Assembly: GCA_028277515.1 (NCBI GenBank)
Contig: JANQGC010000005.1
Span: 1-8,136 of the forward strand
Length of the DNA stretch: 8,136 bases
DNA from: Anaerolineae bacterium
Lineage (GTDB): Bacteria; Chloroflexota; Anaerolineae; Promineifilales; Promineifilaceae
Direction: 5' to 3'
Both the position numbers and the translations under genes were made by a program. Positions 1 to 6,517 of the stretch are shown here, in pieces. Below the pieces are notes generated by a model that saw only the letters and a list, made by a program, of their open reading frames with translations, searched no databases and was not told the DNA's origin. Position 1 is the stretch's first letter. Each line of letters begins with the position of its first letter.

Positions 1-441
1 TTTGATGCAATAAACGAGTGGATAACATACCTTAATTATAAGGCGCAACTTTTAGGAGCTGATCATTATATTAATCGAGGAAAAACTGGTTTTACTTACC
101 CACAAATGGTTGAATCTTTGGAACATGATAGGGAACTTACTTCACAAAGTATGGGAGGAAGAAGGGCTATCGGCCGAGCAGTGGATGAAAATCCAGAACT
201 GTTTGCTCTCAGTATGATGATAACAGCAAACAGCTGGATTGGTAGTAATCAACCTTTAAAAGCTGGCGACGTTGGAAGTTATAATTCATTAAAGCATAGA
301 GCAAGAGTTGGTGATAACTTAGAACATCACCATATCCCACAGGCTGGTCATAAATTCACCGAATATGGGAAAGGCGGAGCAATTGAACTACTCCATAGTA
401 TCCATGTTCAAACTAGAACTTACGGCATTAAGGGAGCTTAA
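1..441 (+). CDS. C-terminal HNH-like nuclease toxin domain of a polymorphic (Rhs-type) toxin, 5' partial, ends at a premature stop
   Basis: The frame is open from the first base of the window, so the true start lies upstream and the ATG at 106 is unlikely to be a real start. The visible part reads 146 residues to a TAA at 439-441. The key motif is GDNLEHHHIPQ (histidines at about 325-333), preceded by SYNSLK and followed by a conserved-looking HVQTRTYGIKG. A His cluster of the form xHHIP after a G-x-Y-x-x-L segment is typical of HNH/ENDO VII nuclease domains at the C-termini of Rhs, filamentous hemagglutinin and related contact-dependent toxins, which would cleave nucleic acid in a target cell. 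No delivery or Rhs repeat region is visible because the window begins inside the gene. The frame continues in a protein-like way beyond the stop (see 442-594), so this product is probably truncated. The family is inferred from motifs only; the exact HNH subfamily is not resolved. Confidence 0.6.
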   Translation, partial: FDAINEWITYLNYKAQLLGADHYINRGKTGFTYPQMVESLEHDRELTSQSMGGRRAIGRAVDENPELFALSMMITANSWIGSNQPLKAGDVGSYNSLKHRARVGDNLEHHHIPQAGHKFTEYGKGGAIELLHSIHVQTRTYGIKGA

Positions 442-594
442 GCATTACAAGCAGATAAAAATAAATCTTTTAGGACAATTGTAGCTACAGATATCTGGGA
501 CTTACGATCAATTGTGGGATCAGAATATAATAAAGGCTTTCTAAAATTACTTGATTATTATAGAAAAAATTTTCCTGGTCTAATGAAAAAATGA
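442..594 (+). pseudogene. In-frame C-terminal tail of the upstream toxin, cut off by the TAA at 439-441
   Basis: Directly after the TAA the same frame stays open for 50 codons to a TGA at 592-594. It reads as ordinary protein: it begins ALQADKNKSFR, contains DIWDLRSIVGSEYNKG, and ends LLDYYRKNFPGLMKK. A KSFR...D..D.RSI...YN.G...L..YY...FP composition is what I would expect at the end of such HNH toxin domains, though this comes from memory of the family and was not checked by alignment. The TGA lies nine bases before the next gene's ATG, the spacing expected for a toxin/immunity pair, whereas the upstream TAA leaves 162 bases. I therefore take 592-594 as the ancestral stop and the TAA as a nonsense mutation or sequencing error. 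Confidence 0.6.
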
Positions 595-603
595 GGCTTC
601 TTA

Positions 604-1134
604 ATGGCAAATAAAGAACGAATTTCAATATTGATGAAGAATCTTCAAAAATTGTCACCTATGCCAAAAGATGAAGAGTTAATTAGCGAAGAAGCTCTTC
701 TAAAAGAATATCAAGAAGTTGTGATGGAATTATACGAAAATTCTTCTCTTATAACTTCAGATAATATTCCTGACTTGTTAAATGCCTTCGGTTTAGGTAC
801 GGGTTTTGGCTTATATTGGAATTTACTGCATATTTTGGAACAATTCCCTTGGGGGGTGTTAGAGCCAAAACTTATTTCTGCTCTCGACAATAATAACCCA
901 GGCACACGAATGTGGGCTCTTACTATCTTAGGGCGTGGTAAAAGTAAAACCGCTCTTCCAGCTATTGAAGGGCTTTTAAATGATCCTGAGAGCATGGTTA
1001 GGGTAGAAGCCATTTTATCCCTTGGTATGATCGGTGGACCTAAGATGATACCTGTTATAAATCGAATGAGTCAGGACCCGTCAGAGGAGGTTCGCGCAGC
1101 TGCTGAAGAGATACTTGAAAGAGCCTCATTCTAA
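604..1134 (+). CDS. HEAT-repeat protein, candidate immunity protein for the upstream nuclease toxin
   Basis: This encodes 176 residues with no signal peptide or membrane segment, so it is probably cytoplasmic. The N-terminal ~80 residues are helical and acidic/hydrophobic. The C-terminal half has about three HEAT-like helical hairpins (roughly residues 85-112, 117-146 and 148-174), with the recurring patterns DP..MVR.EAILSLG and DPSEEVRAAAEEIL. HEAT repeats bind proteins and occur among immunity proteins in polymorphic toxin loci. The ATG at 604 lies 9 nt after the TGA of the toxin tail, and a weak GAGG (593-596) overlaps that stop, so translation could be coupled to the full-length toxin. 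The immunity role is inferred from position; the HEAT assignment is based on the sequence pattern. Alternatives are a scaffold or phycobilisome-lyase-like HEAT protein. Confidence 0.7.
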   Translation: MANKERISILMKNLQKLSPMPKDEELISEEALLKEYQEVVMELYENSSLITSDNIPDLLNAFGLGTGFGLYWNLLHILEQFPWGVLEPKLISALDNNNPGTRMWALTILGRGKSKTALPAIEGLLNDPESMVRVEAILSLGMIGGPKMIPVINRMSQDPSEEVRAAAEEILERASF

Positions 1135-1160
1135 ATTGATCCTGCCAAATAAGGATCAAT
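1135..1160 (+). terminator. Hairpin immediately after the HEAT-repeat gene, possible terminator
   Basis: A perfect 9-bp inverted repeat, ATTGATCCT (1135-1143) and AGGATCAAT (1152-1160), is separated by an 8-base loop. It begins one base after the stop codon. No T-run follows, so it is not a canonical intrinsic terminator. It could be a weak terminator, an mRNA 3'-end stabiliser or a recombination scar. Confidence 0.4.
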
Positions 1161-1284
1161 CCAGCAAGCAATGTTAAGTTAAACTGCTCATGGAAGAAAA
1201 TGAGTAGGAAGTATCTCTACTGTCCATCCAAATGATGATACGAGTCGTGGTAAATAACGTCAGAACTCTTTCCAGGAAAGAGCA
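1161..1284. other. Intergenic stretch with no recognisable feature
   Basis: This stretch lies between the hairpin and the first Rhs-like debris. All frames are broken by frequent stops or give no recognisable protein, and I see no promoter pair or repeat. A minus-strand open frame crossing it (1174-1371) has a biased, unconvincing composition and is antisense to the Rhs-like remnant. Confidence 0.4.
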
Positions 1285-1399
1285 ATGACCCACTATTATA
1301 ACGGACCAGATGGCCCTGCGACCTAATTTGGGCAGTATCAGTGTGCTCTTGACCCAGGTCCAGGACGGCACCGTATCCAGCCAACAATATTACTACTCC
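1285..1399 (+). pseudogene. Decayed Rhs core-like fragment
   Basis: Two overlapping frames give short stretches resembling the Rhs conserved core that normally follows YD repeats. HYYNGPDGPAT is read in one frame from 1291 until a TAA at 1324. LGSISVLL...QDGTVSSQQYYYS is read in another frame at 1328-1399. Many Rhs proteins carry a motif of the kind DHLGSTSVL...G.V.S.Q.YYP here. The two pieces fit together if one frameshift is assumed near 1320-1327. No start codon or complete domain remains. The match is by eye and short, so chance similarity cannot be excluded. Confidence 0.42.
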
Positions 1400-1462
1400 T
1401 TAATGATTGCATAAACTATGACAAATACACATCAATTCTGTGCACGCCTATTTTTCATTTCG

Positions 1463-1631
1463 CTAATCTATATAGTTATACAAAGTGAACAGGGAAATAT
1501 TCAGGATATCGCACATCTCCTCAAATGAGTGCTGGCGCTGGTCATAGAGTTGGTACAGCAATGCCGGCTTCTTTTTATTCTGAAGCTATCTCCCTTTTGC
1601 CCGTGGCCTTGGTAGTTGCCAGTCCGGCATG
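1463..1631 (-). pseudogene. Decayed C-terminus of a serine recombinase (resolvase/invertase HTH)
   Basis: Read on the minus strand, 1631 to about 1578 gives HAGLATTKATGK. This resembles the GLA.A.A.GR linker that joins the catalytic domain of resolvases and invertases to their DNA-binding domain. A TAA ends this frame at 1577-1575. In the next frame, open from 1585 to a TAG at 1465-1463, the sequence reads LLYQLYDQRQHSFEEMCDIL then NISLFTLYNYID. This is a typical Hin/resolvase helix-turn-helix (LYxxGxSxxEIaxxLgISxxTLYxyl). One frameshift around 1578-1585 therefore splits a once continuous hinge plus HTH. The catalytic domain is absent: upstream on this strand the sequence changes to Rhs coding sequence in the opposite orientation. 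It is a remnant, not a functional gene. Confidence 0.55.
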
Positions 1632-2248
1632 CATATCTTGGACAGCGCAACTTACGGCCGGATGAGCAAATCGCCTCCTTGCGCCTGGACCAGGGCAGCA
1701 ATGGGGCGACTATTACCTACAGTTATGAGAGCGGCAGCTTACGCTTACAACAAAAGCAGGCTGGCAGCGGGAGCGGGGGGACGATACATTTGCAGGACCT
1801 GAGCTACAGCTACGATGATACCGGTAATGTCACCGGCATCACTGACGCCTTAAACGGCGGTCAGGTGCAGAGCTTCGGTTACGATTGGTTGAACCGCCTG
1901 ACCAGCGCTAGCACAACGGCCGTGGGCACGGTCCAGTACAATCATACCTATGCCTACGATGCCATCGGCAATATTACTAGCAATAACGGCAACAATTTTA
2001 CCTACAGCCCGACCCAACCCCATGCCGTCACGGCCGCTTTCGGCAACAGCTACGGCTATGACGGCAACGGCAACCAGACCACGCGCACCATCGGGAGCAC
2101 GACCTACACCCAGGTCTTCGATTATGAAAACCGGCTGGTAGAAGTTAAGGATGGGAGCACCACCATTGCTTCCTTCATCTATGATGTGGACGGCAACCGG
2201 GTAGTGGGTCTTTCTGCTGAAGAAATCGTCTTACAATCCTCCATTTTC

Positions 2249-2277
2249 TTGACAAAAGAACTAAAAACTAGGAAAAT
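2249..2277 (+). promoter_or_regulatory. Putative sigma-70 promoter of the toxin-antitoxin operon
   Basis: A perfect -35 hexamer TTGACA (2249-2254) is followed after 17 bases by GAAAAT (2272-2277), a 4/6 match to the -10 consensus. The -10 overlaps the left edge of the palindromic operator, the position expected for autorepression. The placement was read by eye. Confidence 0.5.
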
Positions 2278-2300
2278 GTGTCACATTTGGTACACATTTT
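2273..2300 (+). promoter_or_regulatory. Three-half-site palindromic operator upstream of the antitoxin gene
   Basis: AAATGTG (2274-2280), one central base, then CACATTT (2282-2288) form a perfect 7-bp-arm palindrome. A second CACATTT lies at 2293-2299, exactly 11 bp (about one helical turn) after the first. The outer arms also form a perfect 9-bp inverted repeat, AAAATGTGT (2273-2281) with ACACATTTT (2292-2300). RelB/DinJ-family antitoxins bind such inverted repeats through a ribbon-helix-helix dimer and repress their own operon. The site overlaps the predicted -10 and ends 15 bases before the antitoxin ATG. Confidence 0.6.
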
Positions 2301-2315
2301 ATTGTAAGGAGAAAA

Positions 2316-2576
2316 ATGGCAAAAACAGCAGTCGTTAAAGCGAGAATTGAACCAGGACTAAAAGCAGACGCTGAAATTATTTTACGCGAACTCGGATTGT
2401 CACCCACTGATGCTGTAACTCTCTTCTATCGACAGATCACATTAACCCGTGGTTTGCCCTTTGAGGTTAAGATTCCCAACGAAGTGACCTTGAAAACGTT
2501 GCAAGAAACTGATGCTGGAGAGTATGTCATACGGACCAAGGATAAACAAGAATTATTTGATCAACTCGGCATCTGA
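2316..2576 (+). CDS. dinJ: RelB/DinJ family antitoxin
   Basis: This 86-residue protein opens with a ribbon-helix-helix segment: VVKARIEP as the beta strand, then two helices ending at about residue 40. It continues with TRGLPFEVKIPN (about 43-54), the signature region of RelB/DinJ antitoxins. The C-terminal acidic tail is the part that would wrap and inhibit the toxin. Start: ATG at 2316, preceded by AAGGAG at 2306-2311. The stop overlaps the toxin start as TGATG (2574-2578), so the two are translationally coupled. It would neutralise the YafQ-type toxin and repress the operon through the palindrome at 2273-2300. The length is normal for the family (DinJ is about 86 residues). The symbol indicates the family, not proven orthology. 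Confidence 0.88.
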   Translation: MAKTAVVKARIEPGLKADAEIILRELGLSPTDAVTLFYRQITLTRGLPFEVKIPNEVTLKTLQETDAGEYVIRTKDKQELFDQLGI

Positions 2577-2845
2577 TGCTTGAACCAGGGTATACCAGAC
2601 AATTTAAGAAAGACCTCAAACGGGTTAAAAAGCGCGGGAAAAACATTAATAAACTTAAGATTGTAATTTCCCTGCTTGTGGATGAAAAGCCATTGGAAAA
2701 ACGATATCGCGATCATTCACTCATTGGCAACTTTAAAGGCCGGCGAGAGTGCCATATTGAGCCAGACTGGTTGCTTATATATAAACTAGAAGAAAAAGCG
2801 ATAATTTTCGAGCGCACTGGCTCTCATTCTGATTTGTTTAAGTAA
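2576..2845 (+). CDS. yafQ: YafQ family mRNA interferase toxin
   Basis: This 89-residue protein is full length for YafQ (about 92 residues) in the RelE/ParE superfamily. Family motifs are clear: YTRQFKKDLKR at the N-terminus, YRDHSLIGNFKGRRECHIEPDW in the middle (residues 44-65) and FERTGSHSDLF at the end. Residues H47, H60, D64 and H84 line up with the catalytic H50, H63, D67 and H87 reported for E. coli YafQ, so the toxin looks active. YafQ enzymes bind the ribosome and cut mRNA during translation. The ATG at 2576 shares its first base with the last base of the antitoxin stop. It converges on the nuclease gene, with 37 bases between the two stops. Confidence 0.9.
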   Translation: MLEPGYTRQFKKDLKRVKKRGKNINKLKIVISLLVDEKPLEKRYRDHSLIGNFKGRRECHIEPDWLLIYKLEEKAIIFERTGSHSDLFK

Positions 2846-2882
2846 AATACTCGCGCCACGATCACGCTACAAGGTTTCCCCT

Positions 2883-5800
2883 TTATTCTTCAACCGTAAA
2901 CACAACCACCAGCGGATCATGATCAGACACGCGCAGCGGCGATTCATCATCGGCCGGGCCGATAGCATAATCAGCATTGATAGCCAACGTACTCACATCG
3001 CTTACCCGGCCAAACAACTCCTCACTCATCAAGATATGGTCCAGCGTCTGCGTCGACCCCTGGAAGATGTAGGTATAGGGAAAATCCGCTTCATCCGTAA
3101 AAAACTCATACGCATGGCGCAAACCGGCTTCCTGTAATACATCCAACGGCGGCGTACCCAGGAAGGAATTCAAATCACCCAGCACAATAAACTGCGCCTC
3201 CGGGTCTTCAGCCAACACCCCATCAATAATCTCCAGGTTCCACGCCGCCTGGCCCGTGCGCCGTGGTTCCGTCGCCGCCTCGCCACTGGCCAGCGACGAG
3301 AGATGATTATTAGTCACATACACCGTTTGCGGTCCCGATTCCAATTCGATGACCGCTTTGATAAGCAGCGGCGGCCGTGTCGTCAGCCCTGTCGGTTCCG
3401 GGAAAGCCTCCACCGACTCTATCGAAACCCTATCGCCACGCACCAGGTAGGCCACGTCGATGCCTCGCGCATCCGGCCCTTCGATCAGATGCCCTTCATA
3501 TGCATAAGGCGACAGGGCATCCAGCGCCGCCAGGTCTTCCAGCACGCCAATATTCTCCACTTCCTGTAAGCCGATAATATGCGGCGCGCCCATCCCCTCA
3601 ATCGCCGCGCCGATCTTGGCCAGCTTGTTTTCATATTCGTCCCGGCTGGGGCGGGGCGGGCTGCTGGGATGGGGATCGCGGGTGTCAAAGAAATTCTCCA
3701 CATTGAACGTGGCCACACTGAACTGGTTTTCCCCGGCAGGTTCCAGGATCGGAATCTCCCGCTCACTACTCTCAACCGCCGGCCGGGTCAGCGGCTCAAT
3801 CTTGAACTGCTCAAAAGTGAAAGCCAGTGGCCCCACCAAATCAGTGACCCGGTCCCCTTTATTAACCACGTAGGGCAGCGTGGAATTGTCCCCATGAACC
3901 GTACTGGAACCATCATCAACCGCGATCAAGAATCCAGTTGCTTCCCCACGGCGCACCGAGTCAACCCCCCAGGATTCATTGACCAGCGTGTATTCGCCAT
4001 ACTGCGAAGTCGGGGCAACCACAACGCCTGTCCCCGGCAGGGCAACCAGCATGCCTTCCAATGATTCCTTGTAAATCTGCGCTGTCTCATCCTCCTGTGG
4101 TGGATCAAAGTCCTGTGGTGTAGGCAGAAGTTGTTCCTCGTCCAGCAAGAGTATGTCTTCTCCACCACTGACTTGCAGTGTCGTCTGGCCTGAAATCTCG
4201 CGCACACGGCCGTCTACCTGTACTAAATCCCCTTCCAGGACCGGCAGTTCGGCCGCATCACCATCGCCAAACAGCACAAACAAACCCGCCGACGTCGCCG
4301 GATCATCATCCGTCTCCAACTCTTGAATCCAAAAACCGCCCAGTTCCGGGAAAACGCCTGTGACCACCCCTTGGGTCGCCCTATCGCTGAGCACATACGG
4401 CGACCGTTCACCCGGTCCTTGAATCGCCCAAATAGGCACGGTCTCGCCCATGAAGGTCAGCAGCGGCTCTGTCTGCGCCGTTTCCGGCCACTGCTCGGCC
4501 GTCGCCGACACCGCTCCCAACGCCAATGGTTCCGTCCGCTCATCATCGACCCGCACATTAAAACTGACCACGGCCAACCCGCCATCACCGGCAATCTCAT
4601 CCAGGGTCCAATTCACCTGCGAGCCATCAACCACATCTTCCAGCCCGGCAGAACCCCCGGCGCTGATCTGCGCTAAGGTCGTCCCTGCCGGAACCGGGGC
4701 GCTAATTTGCACATTCGTCAGCGGTTCGGCCGTATGGTTGGTGGCCGAAATCACATAAGTCAAAATCTCCCCCGGCTGGGCATCATTGGCCGTTCTCACA
4801 TCCAACAGCAGCACCGGCGGGAAGATCTGCACAATGTCGCTCTGTAAACGGGGCATGAGCCGTTTTTCACTGCTGTAAAACTCACTAATTCCGCTAATGC
4901 GATACTGCTCGCCCACCTCCAGCGGTTCGGCCGTCACCCGGGAATCCTTATCAATATAGACCAGCGTCTCGTTGCCGTCATCATCCATCAAGTCGATTTC
5001 AAAGGAGTATGTAAATTCCTCAATGCGCGTCGCCGTGCCTTCGATGCGGTTCAAACGGCCGAGCACCTCGTCGCTGTTTTCATTATCCAGCGGCGTAATC
5101 GGCACTGGTTCAACATCATCCGCCGCTTCTTCCAGCACCTCGACATCAACATTGAAATCACCCGGCACAAGCTCAATTGAATCACGATACAATTCAATAT
5201 CGCCGGTCACGCGCACGCGGTCGCCAATCTGTACATCCAGCACACCCCCGCCATTGGGCGCATACACCTGGATGCCGCCCGATTCATCCTGCAAGTAAAA
5301 TTTGGTTCCCGATCCGGCAAAGAAACCGCCAGTATACATGGTCGCAATGCCTTCTATGGAAACGGTGCTGTCCAGCAGTTCGCGTGCCGTGGCCACTGGA
5401 ATAGCCCCGCCGGCCATCGTCGTGAGTTGGGGTGCGCCATAATCTGGCAGGCCTCCTTCGGCCTGGGCATACGCGCCGCTGAAAATGGTGTCGACATAGG
5501 TAAATGGGCTTTGCAGCGTCACCGCCGCCTGCATACTCTCTTCCGCTCCCAAATTGGGCAAAGTCCAGGTCAGCAGACCGCTCACTTCTTCAGCCCCCTC
5601 CGGAACCTGAACGACGGCAAACGTTTCAACAATGGGCAGGCCAATTTCTATATTTTCGGCCGTTGCACTGCCCTGGTTGGTCACGGTCAGGATCAGATCA
5701 AATTCAACACCCGGCTGCACTGTCTCCGGCGCTTGTAATATCACTTCCAGGTGTTCCCCGGCCAATGGTGTCGCCGGACTGCCACTGTTTTGTGGGTTGG

Positions 5801-6482
5801 GGGAATCGTTGGCCACAAAATCGGCCGCGTTATCGCCGCTGTCCTGACTATGCCCGACATCACCACCGGGCAGCCGCTCCATACTGGCTCCATCACCGGG
5901 CACGGCCGCGCCTGATCCGGCCACAAAATCCGGCGGCGCTTCCCCCCAACCGAAAACGGCCACATCCTGCCCCGCGGCATCGCGCAAAACCAGGCCACCC
6001 TTACGCTGGGAAAGGGGTACATCAAAATAACCGTCGGGGATCAGCCCGAAATCCTGCCCTTCACGAACCAACAGAAAATGGCCCAGCGGCGGCGCCTCAG
6101 CCCGGCCATGCCAGGTATAAACCTGCTGCGGCTCCTGCCCGTCATCCAGCCGGTACCAGAGCGAATAACCGTCCAGGTTCAGCGCCAAATCGCCGGCATT
6201 ATAAAATTCGATGAACTCGCGGTTGTTGTCCCCTGGCGCGCCAATCAGCACTTCGCTGAACAGCACACCTTCTGCTCCGGACCCTGACCCTGCTGCAGGA
6301 TCTGGAGCAGGCTCTGTTGTTGGCTCCTCCACACCGCTTTCCGAATCGGCCGTCGTCTGTTCCGTCTCTGTCGAAGGAAGTTCCGTTGCCTCAGGTTCGG
6401 GGATAACCTCAGGGCCAACATCCTCACAGGCAGCCAGGAACAAAAAGGCCAAAAGCGAAAACAGGGCAATCTTTTTCATCAT
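2883..6482 (-). CDS. Large lipoprotein with lamin-tail, DUF11-like, OB-fold-like and C-terminal endonuclease/exonuclease/phosphatase domains (ExeM/NucH-like extracellular nuclease)
   Basis: The product is 1199 residues. Residues 1-19 are a lipoprotein signal peptide with lipobox LAAC (Cys19), followed by an acidic Pro/Glu/Thr linker (20-71), so it should be anchored outside the cytoplasmic membrane. A lamin-tail domain follows (about 73-232; LFSEVLIG, REFIEFYNAG, DGYSLWY). Next come a DUF11-like beta module (about 245-340), an OB-fold-like module (about 365-450; IGDRVRVTG), a further DUF11-like module (about 560-660) and a second OB-like stretch (about 700-780). The C-terminal EEP domain (920-1197) has the expected motifs: ATFNVEN (N927), LQEVEN (E974), NNHLSS (H1060), GDLN (1102-1105), TLDHIL (D1148, H1149) and SDHDP (1186-1190). 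All catalytic positions look intact. By family it should be a metal-dependent extracellular nuclease, possibly for nutrient or eDNA turnover; a phosphoesterase role is possible. The start is one of two adjacent ATGs (6482 or 6479), and neither has a Shine-Dalgarno. Confidence 0.85.
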   Translation of the reverse strand: MMKKIALFSLLAFLFLAACEDVGPEVIPEPEATELPSTETEQTTADSESGVEEPTTEPAPDPAAGSGSGAEGVLFSEVLIGAPGDNNREFIEFYNAGDLALNLDGYSLWYRLDDGQEPQQVYTWHGRAEAPPLGHFLLVREGQDFGLIPDGYFDVPLSQRKGGLVLRDAAGQDVAVFGWGEAPPDFVAGSGAAVPGDGASMERLPGGDVGHSQDSGDNAADFVANDSPNPQNSGSPATPLAGEHLEVILQAPETVQPGVEFDLILTVTNQGSATAENIEIGLPIVETFAVVQVPEGAEEVSGLLTWTLPNLGAEESMQAAVTLQSPFTYVDTIFSGAYAQAEGGLPDYGAPQLTTMAGGAIPVATARELLDSTVSIEGIATMYTGGFFAGSGTKFYLQDESGGIQVYAPNGGGVLDVQIGDRVRVTGDIELYRDSIELVPGDFNVDVEVLEEAADDVEPVPITPLDNENSDEVLGRLNRIEGTATRIEEFTYSFEIDLMDDDGNETLVYIDKDSRVTAEPLEVGEQYRISGISEFYSSEKRLMPRLQSDIVQIFPPVLLLDVRTANDAQPGEILTYVISATNHTAEPLTNVQISAPVPAGTTLAQISAGGSAGLEDVVDGSQVNWTLDEIAGDGGLAVVSFNVRVDDERTEPLALGAVSATAEQWPETAQTEPLLTFMGETVPIWAIQGPGERSPYVLSDRATQGVVTGVFPELGGFWIQELETDDDPATSAGLFVLFGDGDAAELPVLEGDLVQVDGRVREISGQTTLQVSGGEDILLLDEEQLLPTPQDFDPPQEDETAQIYKESLEGMLVALPGTGVVVAPTSQYGEYTLVNESWGVDSVRRGEATGFLIAVDDGSSTVHGDNSTLPYVVNKGDRVTDLVGPLAFTFEQFKIEPLTRPAVESSEREIPILEPAGENQFSVATFNVENFFDTRDPHPSSPPRPSRDEYENKLAKIGAAIEGMGAPHIIGLQEVENIGVLEDLAALDALSPYAYEGHLIEGPDARGIDVAYLVRGDRVSIESVEAFPEPTGLTTRPPLLIKAVIELESGPQTVYVTNNHLSSLASGEAATEPRRTGQAAWNLEIIDGVLAEDPEAQFIVLGDLNSFLGTPPLDVLQEAGLRHAYEFFTDEADFPYTYIFQGSTQTLDHILMSEELFGRVSDVSTLAINADYAIGPADDESPLRVSDHDPLVVVFTVEE

Positions 6483-6517
6483 TTATATATTGTGTTGGCA
6501 AACGGTCGATCTGGCAA
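6483..6517 (-). promoter_or_regulatory. Putative promoter of the nuclease lipoprotein gene, suggesting a leaderless transcript
   Basis: On the minus strand TTGCCA (6517-6512, 5/6 match to -35) is followed after 17 bases by CACAAT (6494-6489, 4/6 match to -10), then ATATAA and the ATG at 6482. A start site about 6-7 bases after the -10 would fall on or next to the A of the ATG. No Shine-Dalgarno lies in the 40 bases upstream, which agrees with leaderless initiation. A second TTGCCA occurs 16 bases closer (6501-6496). This rests on motif reading alone. Confidence 0.33.

Larger units (their letters stand above)
1616..2338 (+). pseudogene. Orphan Rhs/YD-repeat fragment, truncated at both ends and frameshifted
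   Basis: The open frame runs from a TTG at 1616 to 2338. It carries about six YD-type units, including YSYDDTGNVTGI, FGYDWLNRLTSA, YAYDAIGNITSN, YGYDGNGNQTTR and FIYDVDGNRV. YD repeats form the beta-barrel shell of Rhs and teneurin-like toxins that encapsulates a C-terminal toxin. Recognisable homology spans about 1638-2206. The first part, LDSATYGRM (from 1638), is in another frame; the switch to IASLRLDQGSNG near 1665-1667 implies a one-base deletion. After DGNRV the Rhs sequence stops abruptly, and the remaining ~40 codons read through the promoter and operator of the next operon and overlap the antitoxin start. There is no signal peptide, Rhs core motif or toxin tip. I call it a pseudogene remnant, although a short product from the open frame cannot be ruled out. 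Confidence 0.72.

Noticed and set aside
711..1013. Minus-strand open frame of 100 codons inside the HEAT-repeat gene
   Set aside because: It is antisense to a protein with clear HEAT pattern and good start context; its own translation shows no recognisable motif.
1174..1371. Minus-strand open frame across the intergenic stretch
   Set aside because: Odd residue composition, no motif, no ribosome binding site, and it runs antisense to the Rhs core-like debris.
1501..1701. Minus-strand open frame of 66 codons spanning the recombinase/Rhs junction
   Set aside because: It crosses from antisense Rhs sequence into an off frame of the recombinase remnant, so it is not a real gene; the recombinase signal lies in the other two frames.
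5504..6214. Long plus-strand open frame of 236 codons
   Set aside because: It is antisense to the lamin-tail and DUF11 part of the lipoprotein; its proline/arginine-rich, low-complexity translation is typical of a GC-rich shadow frame.
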